A DNA stretch of 64,000 bases from an uncultured Eubacteriales bacterium (GTDB lineage: Bacteria; Bacillota; Clostridia; Oscillospirales; Oscillospiraceae): assembly GCA_900543085.1 (NCBI GenBank), contig UQQF01000007.1, positions 1-64,000 on the forward strand. Direction: 5' to 3'. Below are positions 42,281 to 48,610 of the stretch, piece by piece. Positions within the stretch are counted from its first letter, which is position 1; each line of letters begins with the position of its first letter. The notes under the pieces were generated by a model, which saw only the letters and a list, made by a program, of their open reading frames with translations, had not been told where the DNA came from and did no database searches. The translations under genes were made by a program, and so were the position numbers.

Positions 42281-42850
42281 TCAGAGCATCATGTCCTCGG
42301 CCAAACGCGACTGTGCCAGCTCAACGTCGCGCTTTTTCAGCGCGTCTATTATGTCACTATGCTTCTTCAAATCTGAACGATCACTTATGTGCATGAGCGA
42401 GATTTTGTTCAGTAGCTCCGAGAGAATACCGGGCAGGAACCCGTTTTTTCCAATTTCGGCAAGGCGCATATGGAAACGGGTGTTGTCCGTACGGGACGGA
42501 TCGGACTCATTGGACGCTTCCAGTGTGAACTCGCGCAGGGACTCTATTTCCTCGTCTGAGGCGTTTTCAATGGCAAGGCTGACGCTGAGTTTCTCAAGCT
42601 GGAACCTTATCTGTTGTATCTGACGGAAATCGCTCTCGGTGTACTGATTGACGAGATATCCGCGCCGTGGGTAGCTGATAAGGTAGCCCTGGTTGGTCAG
42701 CAGATGCAGAGCGTCCCGCACGGGAGCTTTGCTGACACCGAAGCGCTGCGCGACCTCTTTCTCGCTAAGGAAAGTTTTCGGGCCTATATCGCCTGACAGT
42801 ATCTCCTCGCGAATTTTATCGCATATTTTCGTTGACAACTTTTCGTCCAT
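42281..42850 (-). CDS. GntR/FCD-family transcriptional regulator
   Basis: The 189-residue protein has a winged helix-turn-helix at residues 1-70 (ILSGDIGPKTFLSEKEVAQRFGVSKAPVRDALHLL) and a helical FCD ligand-binding domain. FCD regulators usually sense carboxylic or amino acids and release DNA when ligand binds. The gene is upstream of and co-oriented with the catabolic operon, with the inverted-repeat operator 50 nt past its stop. GGGGATATAA precedes the ATG. It probably represses the operon until the substrate appears. Confidence 0.9.
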   Translation of the reverse strand: MDEKLSTKICDKIREEILSGDIGPKTFLSEKEVAQRFGVSKAPVRDALHLLTNQGYLISYPRRGYLVNQYTESDFRQIQQIRFQLEKLSVSLAIENASDEEIESLREFTLEASNESDPSRTDNTRFHMRLAEIGKNGFLPGILSELLNKISLMHISDRSDLKKHSDIIDALKKRDVELAQSRLAEDMML

Positions 42851-43453
42851 TTATATCCCCATTTTCACACAGAATTGCTAATGACCTATACTATGGCGAA
42901 TTTATTCCATGACATAAAAGAGTCTTTCGATTCGTGCGTTTGGCATCATTAATTCATGACTTTCTATTTATCATAAATCAGCCATGCGTTCTTGTCAATC
43001 AGGTGTTGTACTATTTCCTGTGGTTCTCAAATTGGTTTACTACATACACTCTAAACCAGGAAACGTTGAAATAGCCTACCCCCCTCCCCCGGAGCCGCAG
43101 CGACGAAAAACATCCCAGATGCTCATGCATCCGGGCTGTTTACGCACATACATGGTTTCCATGTATAGAAGTGCGCCATTCGGGTAATCGCATACGCCTG
43201 GCGTGAATCTGCGCAGCGTGTCCCGTTGCCAGAAATATATGTTGATACGCTCGCAAGTGGGGCGAGTGGCCAGCCACTCACTAAAAAACTTGTTGGGGCC
43301 GAGGCCCCAAACCCTACAAAGCTCAAAACTCCTGGTCTCTTTACCGGGAGTTTTCTCAGCGACTCACCCACGCGGGCGCTTTGGTTTTACGTGTTGGCTG
43401 TCTTTCTGCCGTCAAGTGATGCGCGGTAAAAAAATTGCTATGGAGTTGAAAAC
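42851..43453. other. Non-coding stretch with hairpins at the island/ICE junction
   Basis: I support no gene here. Visible structures are GAGTGG/CCACTC (43264-43279), TTGGGGCC/GGCCCCAA (43293-43310) and AAAACTCCTGGT/ACCGGGAGTTTT (43325-43354). The last has a T-run and looks like a bidirectional terminator. The GntR promoter must be in the first 100 bases but no convincing hexamers stand out. Confidence 0.5.
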
Positions 43454-43542
43454 AAGCGTACGATGCGTACGAAGTGTACGAAGCCGCATAACAAAAGGCC
43501 AGCAATAGCTAAGCTCGTACACATCGTACGCATCGTACGGAT
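43454..43542. repeat. Inverted pair of GTACG iteron arrays, 9-bp period
   Basis: Left array, three 9-mers: AAGCGTACG, ATGCGTACG, AAGTGTACG (43454-43480). Right array, three 9-mers in opposite orientation: CGTACACAT, CGTACGCAT, CGTACGGAT (43516-43542). CGTACGCAT is the exact reverse complement of ATGCGTACG. A 35-bp spacer separates them. The layout resembles binding sites for a protein that oligomerises on DNA (iterons, recombinase or oriT sites). Confidence 0.8.
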
Positions 43543-43600
43543 AATTTAAAGTCGCTACCTTATTTTTAGCATCGCGCATATATGCGTTTATGGGCGATTG

Positions 43601-43670
43601 GCTGCGTACGTACATACGCAGCAACTGAGCGTACTTCATATATGCGTCTCAAAAAGTCTGTGGACTTTTT
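43601..43670. repeat. Palindrome and terminator-like hairpin between iteron arrays
   Basis: GCTGCGTA and TACGCAGC (43601-43622) flank another GTAC core. AAAAAGTC and GACTTTTT (43651-43670) form a hairpin with a 4-nt loop and T-run. CGCATATATGCG near 43575 is a third palindrome. Confidence 0.6.
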
Positions 43671-43835
43671 GAGGAGAGGAGGCGCAGCGGAATGACTGAG
43701 TTTTGCCACCAACGGCGGGACGAAGGATATGGAGCTTGTGCCGACGACTACCCTCGGAGAGCCCACGGCACTTTGCAGCCTTCAGGCTGAAAGTGTCATA
43801 GTGGGTTATTACGCTTTCCGCAGAAAGCGCTTCCT

Positions 43836-43860
43836 CGTACGCTTGTACGCTCGTACGGAT
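43836..43860. repeat. GTACG iteron array, 8-bp period (orientation as right array)
   Basis: Three GTACG cores spaced 8 bp: CGTACGCT, TGTACGCT, CGTACGGAT. The last unit and its flank (CGTACGGATGATTTGAA) resemble the end of the array at 43516-43542 (CGTACGGATAATTTAAA), showing that the arrays are related by duplication. Confidence 0.72.
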
Positions 43861-43986
43861 GATTTGAATTCATTTCGCTTTTCTTGCAGGGCTACACCAT
43901 TTCAGCGTAGTCCATCGCGTTGTTCAGGGTGTACCAAAGCGGTAGCCCCCAGATGAGGGCTGCTGTGCCGCACCGTAGCCCTTTCA

Positions 43987-44085
43987 CTGGGGCCTCATGT
44001 TTTGCGAGGCCCCAGCGCGACGGTTGCTACGATTGCAACGGTTACTTTACCACTGCCTATTTTACCGTTGCAACCGTTGCAATCG
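43987..44085. repeat. Two large inverted repeats upstream of the recombinase
   Basis: CTGGGGCCTC (43987-43996) pairs with GAGGCCCCAG (44006-44015). CGATTGCAACGGTT (44030-44043) pairs with AACCGTTGCAATCG (44072-44085) over a 28-bp loop, with an additional AACGGT/ACCGTT repeat inside. Neither is coding. They could be attachment-site or regulatory structure for the element. Confidence 0.6.
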
Positions 44086-44179
44086 TCGCGGCGAGAAGCG
44101 AAAAGTTTTGCTCTTGCGCGTTTTTAGAATCGATGGTACAATGAAATTGCGAAAGGAAAATTGAATAACCGACGAATCC

Positions 44180-44214
44180 AAAGAGCATCCAGCTTGACAG
44201 CCGGGTGCTCTTTT
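44180..44214 (+). terminator. Intrinsic terminator upstream of the iteron array at 44259
   Basis: AAAGAGCATCC (44180-44190) pairs with GGGTGCTCTTT (44203-44213, one G-T pair) and a T-run follows. It insulates the recombinase region from transcription entering from the left. Confidence 0.75.
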
Positions 44215-44258
44215 CACGTCCTAGCAAGGAGGCGAAAAAACACGTAGCGAGTTAAAAC

Positions 44259-44283
44259 AAGCGTACATGCGTACAAGCGTACG
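44259..44283. repeat. GTACG iteron array, 8-bp period (orientation as left array)
   Basis: AAGCGTAC, ATGCGTAC, AAGCGTAC followed by GC (44259-44284). The flank AAAACAAGCGTAC is also present at the array at 43454, so this array is its direct counterpart and the inverted counterpart of 43836-43860. Confidence 0.75.
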
Positions 44284-44329
44284 CAAAGGTCAGCTCAGGC
44301 GACTTTAAAATTTCACAAGGAGGCAAAAC

Positions 44330-44563
44330 ATTATTTACACCGACTACACCGACACACCGCCCAAAGAGCTGCTCAAACAGTGGGAAGAAGAGCGTGAACC
44401 CAAGCCCACGCTGGACAACACAGCGTTCTACGCCGTTGACGAGGACGGAAAAACATATTTTTACTGCGGCGGCTCGCGCTTGAAAGTAAGTGAGCATTTC
44501 GCGTATACAGGCAAATCTGTAGGTGCGCTCATTGAAAACATAATAAACTACGCGGCACAATAA
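44330..44563 (+). CDS. Small ICE protein with an apparent ATT start
   Basis: An open frame of about 77 codons encodes …YTDYTDTPPKELLKQWEEER…FYAVDEDGKTYFYCGGSRLKV…ENIINYAAQ. It has no ATG, GTG or TTG at its beginning. AAGGAGG (44317-44323) lies 6 nt before the ATT at 44330 and 9 nt before the ATT at 44333. The composition is protein-like and the frame ends just before the recombinase promoter. I do not recognise the family; small proteins of this kind precede recombinase genes in Firmicutes elements. It could be a gene with a near-cognate start or one whose ATG was lost. Confidence 0.55.
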   Translation: MIYTDYTDTPPKELLKQWEEEREPKPTLDNTAFYAVDEDGKTYFYCGGSRLKVSEHFAYTGKSVGALIENIINYAAQ

Positions 44564-44567
44564 ATAA

Positions 44568-44616
44568 TTGCAGGCAGCCCGCGCTTGCGGTATAATGCTT
44601 GCATAAGCGCGGGCTG
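44568..44616 (+). promoter_or_regulatory. Recombinase promoter inside a 12-bp-arm inverted repeat
   Basis: TTGCAG (44568-44573), 17 bp, TATAAT (44591-44596). CAGCCCGCGCTT (44575-44586) and AAGCGCGGGCTG (44605-44616) flank the -10. The repeat could be an operator or, as RNA, a leader hairpin just before AAAGGAGG. Confidence 0.8.
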
Positions 44617-44637
44617 TTTCGCACAAAGGAGGTTAAT

Positions 44638-46269
44638 TTGAAACAGCCTAAAACCTATAACACTGCACTGTACATGCGCCTGAGCCGCGACGATGAGAGT
44701 TACGGCGACAGCGTGAGTATTGAAACCCAGCGCACGATTCTTCGTAAGTACGCCGCAGAAAACGGCCTGCATATTGTGGATGAGTACGTGGACGACGGCT
44801 GGAGTGGAACGAACTTCGAGCGTCCCTCGTTCAAGCGAATGATGGCCGACGTGGACATGGGCAAGGTCAACTGCATCGTGACCAAAGATCTCAGTCGCTT
44901 TGGTCGCGAGCACGTTATGATGGACTACTACCTAGAGTTCGTGTTCCCGGAGAAGCAGATACGCTACATAGCCGTCACGGAAAATGAGGACACGGAGCGT
45001 GGATTGAGCGACTTCGTACCGTTCAAAAACCTGTTCAACGAGATGTACAGCAAGGACATTTCCAAGAAGGTTCATTCCTCTTATCTGCTGAAAGCGCAGA
45101 AAGGCCAGTTTACCGGCTGCCTTGCCCCCTTCGGGTATCGGAAAGACCCGGAGGACAAAAACCATCTGCTGATTGATGAGGAAACGGCCCCCATTGTCCG
45201 GCGTCTGTTTGCGTGGGCGCTGGAAGGACACGGCCCCAACTACATCCGGCGCAGGCTGGAAGAAGAAAAAATCCCATGCCCGACCTACTGGAACCGGGTG
45301 CGGGGCTTTCGGAACGTGTCAACCAAGTGGGAAAAGAAAGACCCGGTAAACGGGCGGTATATCTGGGACTTCTCCGTGATTAAGGACATCCTGATGAACC
45401 CCGTCTACACCGGCGCTATCGCTTCCCAGAAGAAGGAATACCGCTTCAAAATCGGTACCATCGGGGAGAAAAAGCCGGAGGACTGGATTGTGGTGGAGAA
45501 CCAGCATGAGCCGCTTGTTGACCGCAAGACCTTTGACATCGTGCAGCGCAAGCTGAAATCCCGGCAGCGCCCCCGCCAGACCGGGGAAATCAGCCTGTTT
45601 GCGGGGCTTATCAAGTGCGGCGAGTGCGGGAAGTCGCTGACGATCCGCTACACCAACGACAAGCACCCGAAGCAGATTTATTCCTGTAAGACCTACAACG
45701 CCTACGGGAAACAGCACTGTACCCAGCACCGGGTTGAGTACGACACCCTTTACAGCCTTGTGCTGAACAAAATCCGGGAGTGCGCCAGAGCCGCCCTGAT
45801 GGACGGGGAAGCCGTTGCCGGGAAGCTGACCGACACCTGCGAAGCCGAGCAGAAAGGCCAGCGGGAAGCGTTGGAGCGTTCCCTAACCAAAGACGAGGAA
45901 CGGATTGACGTTCTGGAAAAGATGGTGCTGCGGCTGTATGAGGACATGGTTGCCGGGCGTATCAGCGAAGCGAACTTCAATCTGCTGATGGAAAAGACGC
46001 AGGCGGAACAGGCCGAGTTGAAAGCAAAGGTCACGGAAGGCCGGAAGAAGCTGGCCGATGAAATCCGGCTTGCGTGTGACGCCCGCCAGTGGGTGGAAGC
46101 CATTCAGGAATACGCCGACATCACGGAACTGGACGCCGCCACCCTAAACCGCCTGATTAAAGAAATCGTTGTCCATGAGAGCATAGACAGCGATAAGACA
46201 AGACACATTTCTATCGAAATTCATTTCAATCTCAAACCCATCCCGGAGGTGGAGCAGGTCACGGCCTGA
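44638..46269 (+). CDS. Large serine recombinase (TnpX-like)
   Basis: The 543-residue site-specific recombinase has a resolvase domain with catalytic Ser16 (YMRLSRDDESYGDS) and the conserved SRFGRE block, a recombinase domain, a zinc ribbon (CGECGKSL…C), a coiled-coil region rich in Glu/Lys (about 410-480) and a C-terminal tail. Such enzymes excise and integrate Tn4451-type and CTn elements, usually with a GA dinucleotide crossover. The start is TTG at 44638 after AAAGGAGGTTAAT. Directly after its stop the conjugation gene Maff2 begins without its 5' part, so the recombinase or its element end sits inside it. Confidence 0.93.
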   Translation: MKQPKTYNTALYMRLSRDDESYGDSVSIETQRTILRKYAAENGLHIVDEYVDDGWSGTNFERPSFKRMMADVDMGKVNCIVTKDLSRFGREHVMMDYYLEFVFPEKQIRYIAVTENEDTERGLSDFVPFKNLFNEMYSKDISKKVHSSYLLKAQKGQFTGCLAPFGYRKDPEDKNHLLIDEETAPIVRRLFAWALEGHGPNYIRRRLEEEKIPCPTYWNRVRGFRNVSTKWEKKDPVNGRYIWDFSVIKDILMNPVYTGAIASQKKEYRFKIGTIGEKKPEDWIVVENQHEPLVDRKTFDIVQRKLKSRQRPRQTGEISLFAGLIKCGECGKSLTIRYTNDKHPKQIYSCKTYNAYGKQHCTQHRVEYDTLYSLVLNKIRECARAALMDGEAVAGKLTDTCEAEQKGQREALERSLTKDEERIDVLEKMVLRLYEDMVAGRISEANFNLLMEKTQAEQAELKAKVTEGRKKLADEIRLACDARQWVEAIQEYADITELDAATLNRLIKEIVVHESIDSDKTRHISIEIHFNLKPIPEVEQVTA

Positions 46270-46306
46270 CCTGCCCCCGCCGGGGCGGTTCTTAAAAACT
46301 CCATAG

Positions 46307-46444
46307 ATATTTCTTGACACGCCGCCGCCCGCCATCGAGCCGTTTTCCTACACCTATTTGGGGATAAAACAACTGGTCGCGGGCGGCGGCGTTGCGCTCA
46401 TCGGCATGACGCTTGTGCCGCTGCTCTCAGGTCTGTTCGGCTGA
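46307..46444 (+). pseudogene. 5'-truncated Maff2-family membrane peptide
   Basis: The last 35 or so codons (LGIKQLVAGGGVALIGMTLVPLLSGLFG) match the C-terminal membrane helix of Maff2, a small protein that precedes the VirB6-like gene in Firmicutes conjugative elements. The N-terminal half (usually about 30-40 more residues with another helix) is replaced by IFLDTPPPAIEPFSYTY, and no start codon or ribosome binding site is present; an in-frame TAG lies at 46304. It is thus a remnant, cut by the DNA carrying the recombinase. Confidence 0.7.
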
Positions 46445-46499
46445 TGGCAGCAAGAAACTTGCCCCGCGCTCTCGGGTGCGGGGCTGGAGGTGACGGTAC

Positions 46500-47369
46500 A
46501 TAGAGTTCCTCAAAAACGCGCTGACCGAGTGGATTAAAGAAATTCTCGCCGGCGGCATTATCTCGAACCTCACCGGTCTCTTTGATAACGTCAACGAGAA
46601 CGTCTCACAGATAAGCGGTCAGATAGGCCAGACGCCGCAGGGCTGGAACAGTGACATCTTCAGCATGATACAGACGCTGTCCGAGACTGTTATCTTGCCC
46701 ATCGCTGGCGTAATCCTTGCCATCGTCATGACACTGGAGCTTATACAGATTATCACGGACAGGAACAACTTCCACGAGATTGAAACCGCCGTGTTCTTCA
46801 AGTGGATGTTCAAGAGCGCGTGTGCGATCCTAATCGTTACGAACACCTGGACGATAGTCATGGGCGTTTTCGATGCGGCTCAGAGCGTGGTCGCACAGGC
46901 GGCCGGCGTGGTCGTGGGCGACGCGACCGTGGACATATCTACAATGATGGATGGTCTCGAAGAAAGGCTGATGGAAATGGACATCGGCCCGCTGTTCGGC
47001 CTGTGGTTCCAGAGCCTGTTCGTAAACGTCACTGCCTGGGCGGTGGCCATCTGCATCTTCATAGTCATCTACGGGCGCATGCTGGAGGTGTATTTGACCG
47101 CCTCGATTGCCCCTATTCCGATGGCGACAATGATGGGCAAAGAGTTCTGCGGTATGGGCCAGAATTACCTCAGAAGCCTGCTCGCGCTGGCGTTCCAGGC
47201 GTTCCTTATCATTGTCTGTGTGGCTATCTATGCCGTGCTGGTGCAGAATATAGCGCTCGACGAGGACGTTTCAAAAGCCATTTGGACGTGCATGGGTTAC
47301 ACCATACTCTTGTGTTTCACGTTGTTTAAGACTAGCAGCATGGCGCGGAGTATATTCGCCGCGCACTAA
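46500..47369 (+). CDS. VirB6/TrbL-like conjugation membrane protein (ATA start likely)
   Basis: The protein (about 289 residues) has six or so membrane helices (TVILPIAGVILAIVMTLELIQII…, ACAILIVTNTWTIVMGVFDAAQS…, YLRSLLALAFQAFLIIVCVAIYAVL) and matches the VirB6-like channel protein of Firmicutes CTn elements, part of the type IV secretion pore. The first ATG in frame (46665) is 55 codons inside the conserved sequence. GGAGG (46486-46490) lies 9 nt before ATA at 46500, which begins the expected N-terminus (x-EFLKNALTEWIKEIL); TGA precedes it in frame. I therefore infer an ATA start. Confidence 0.8.
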   Translation: MEFLKNALTEWIKEILAGGIISNLTGLFDNVNENVSQISGQIGQTPQGWNSDIFSMIQTLSETVILPIAGVILAIVMTLELIQIITDRNNFHEIETAVFFKWMFKSACAILIVTNTWTIVMGVFDAAQSVVAQAAGVVVGDATVDISTMMDGLEERLMEMDIGPLFGLWFQSLFVNVTAWAVAICIFIVIYGRMLEVYLTASIAPIPMATMMGKEFCGMGQNYLRSLLALAFQAFLIIVCVAIYAVLVQNIALDEDVSKAIWTCMGYTILLCFTLFKTSSMARSIFAAH

Positions 47370-47389
47370 TTTATGAAGGGAGCTCCAAT

Positions 47390-47749
47390 ATGAGTGAAAC
47401 TGTAGATATGTCCGTAAACATACGGCATATACCAAACGGCAAAAGCCTGCTGGCGACGGCCAGCGTGACGCTAGGTGGCTGCTTTGCCGTCTGCGGCATA
47501 CAGGTGCGCGAGGGCAAGAACGGCGTTTTTGTCTCAATGCCGCAGCGCAAGGATGCCAATGGCAAATACCATGACATTTGCTTCCCGACCACCGCCGAGA
47601 TGCGCCAGGCCATCAACGCCGCCGTGCTCGGTGAGTACGAGCGCACGGCACCGTCGCGGGCGTCTCTCCTTGAAGCCCTGCGAGAGAAAACTCCTGAGCA
47701 GAACAAGCCCCGCGAGCACGCTAAAAGCCGCAATGTTGGTGCAAGATAA
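47390..47749 (+). CDS. SpoVG-family protein
   Basis: The 119-residue protein contains a SpoVG domain (SVNIRHIPNGKSLLATASVTLGGCFAVCGIQV… KNGVFVSMPQRKD…YHDICFP), a small nucleic-acid-binding fold, followed by a basic tail of about 35 residues. SpoVG-like genes are common cargo of Firmicutes conjugative elements and may regulate transcription or RNA. GAAGGGAGCTCCAAT precedes the ATG. It lies between the VirB6-like and XF1762-type genes, all in one direction with short gaps. Confidence 0.88.
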   Translation: MSETVDMSVNIRHIPNGKSLLATASVTLGGCFAVCGIQVREGKNGVFVSMPQRKDANGKYHDICFPTTAEMRQAINAAVLGEYERTAPSRASLLEALREKTPEQNKPREHAKSRNVGAR

Positions 47750-47789
47750 GGGCTGCACTCTGCAAAAGCCAGCAGTAAGGAGTGATGCT

Positions 47790-48239
47790 GTGAAAGCTAT
47801 ACCTATTACATTGAAGCAAGCAAACGACTATGTAAGCTCGCATCACCGACACCACAGGCCCGTTGCAGGTCACAAGTTTTCCGTAGGTTGCGAGATAAAC
47901 GGCAAGCTGGCGGGAATCGTCATAGCTGGACGGCCTGTAAGCCGCCACATGGATGACGGTTTCACGCTTGAGGTAACACGGCTTTGCTCTGATGGGAGTA
48001 AAAACGTGTGCAGCTTTCTTTATGCCACTGCCGCGCGCATAGCTAAAGCTATGGGTTATAAAAGGATAATAACCTATACCTTAGACAGCGAACCGGGTAC
48101 AAGCCTGAAAGCAGCCGGTTGGTTGTGCGCAGGCAGAGCCGGCGGCTTGCAGTGGACTGGCAAGCGCCGGCCAAGGGAGCAGCTTTATCCTGCACAAATG
48201 AAACTGCGTTACGAAAAGATATTGTACGAAGGAGAATGA
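47790..48239 (+). CDS. XF1762-family protein
   Basis: The 149-residue protein (KAIPITLKQANDYVSSHHRHHRPVAGHKF… CSFLYATAARIAKAMGYKRIITYTL…GWTGKRRPREQ-like end) matches the XF1762 family of mobile elements, a GNAT-like fold of unknown role. GTG at 47790 was chosen, with TAAGGAG 6 nt upstream; the longer frame from 47475 only overlaps spoVG. Its stop is just before the prgI ribosome binding region, consistent with one operon. Confidence 0.78.
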   Translation: MKAIPITLKQANDYVSSHHRHHRPVAGHKFSVGCEINGKLAGIVIAGRPVSRHMDDGFTLEVTRLCSDGSKNVCSFLYATAARIAKAMGYKRIITYTLDSEPGTSLKAAGWLCAGRAGGLQWTGKRRPREQLYPAQMKLRYEKILYEGE

Positions 48240-48241
48240 CC

Positions 48242-48610
48242 ATGCCATACATACCCGTCCCCAAAGACCTCACGAAAGTGAAGTCCAAAGTGTTGTTTAA
48301 CCTCACGAAGCGCCAGCTTGTCTGTTTCGGCGGCGGGGCGCTTATTGGGGTTCCGCTGTTTTTCCTGCTCAAAGGGCCGCTGGGCAACTCGTCGGCGGCT
48401 ATCTGCATGATTGTCGCCATGATGCCGTTCTTTTTGTTTGCGCTGTACGAAAAGAACGGTCTGCCGCTTGAGAAATACCTTATATATTTAATAAGGACGT
48501 GCTTTATACGCCCCAAGCGACGGCCATACATGACGAACAACCTCTATGCGGCCCTTGAGAAGCAGGACAGGTTAGACAGGGAGGTGCATAGAATCGTTCG
48601 CAAAACTTAA
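48242..48610 (+). CDS. PrgI-like conjugation protein
   Basis: The 122-residue protein has two adjacent membrane helices (LVCFGGGALIGVPLFFLL and SSAAICMIVAMMPFFLFAL) in the middle, a conserved LEKYL motif and a basic C-terminus, as in PrgI/TcpE-like proteins of Gram-positive type IV secretion systems. It is thought to connect the VirB4 ATPase to the membrane channel. AAGGAG precedes the ATG at 48242. Its end overlaps the inferred VirB4 start by 23 nt. Confidence 0.88.
   Translation: MPYIPVPKDLTKVKSKVLFNLTKRQLVCFGGGALIGVPLFFLLKGPLGNSSAAICMIVAMMPFFLFALYEKNGLPLEKYLIYLIRTCFIRPKRRPYMTNNLYAALEKQDRLDREVHRIVRKT

Noticed and set aside
43412-43639. 75-codon minus-strand frame over the iteron arrays
   Set aside because: Its coding capacity comes from the GTACG repeats, it has no ribosome binding site and no protein-like pattern.
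43920-44144. 74-codon plus-strand frame in the inverted-repeat region
   Set aside because: It overlaps two large inverted repeats, has many Cys/Ala without motif structure and no ribosome binding site.
43454-44283. GTACG arrays as a CRISPR
   Set aside because: Repeat units are 8-9 bp and contiguous with no unique spacers, and they occur in both orientations; no cas genes are present.
42851-44300. tRNA gene as an ICE attachment site
   Set aside because: I looked for cloverleaf-compatible arms and the TTCGA loop on both strands and found none; the hairpins there are terminators or iterons.
47475-47789. Long upstream extension of the XF1762-type gene
   Set aside because: It lies over spoVG in another frame and is Arg/Ser-rich; the GTG at 47790 has a good ribosome binding site.
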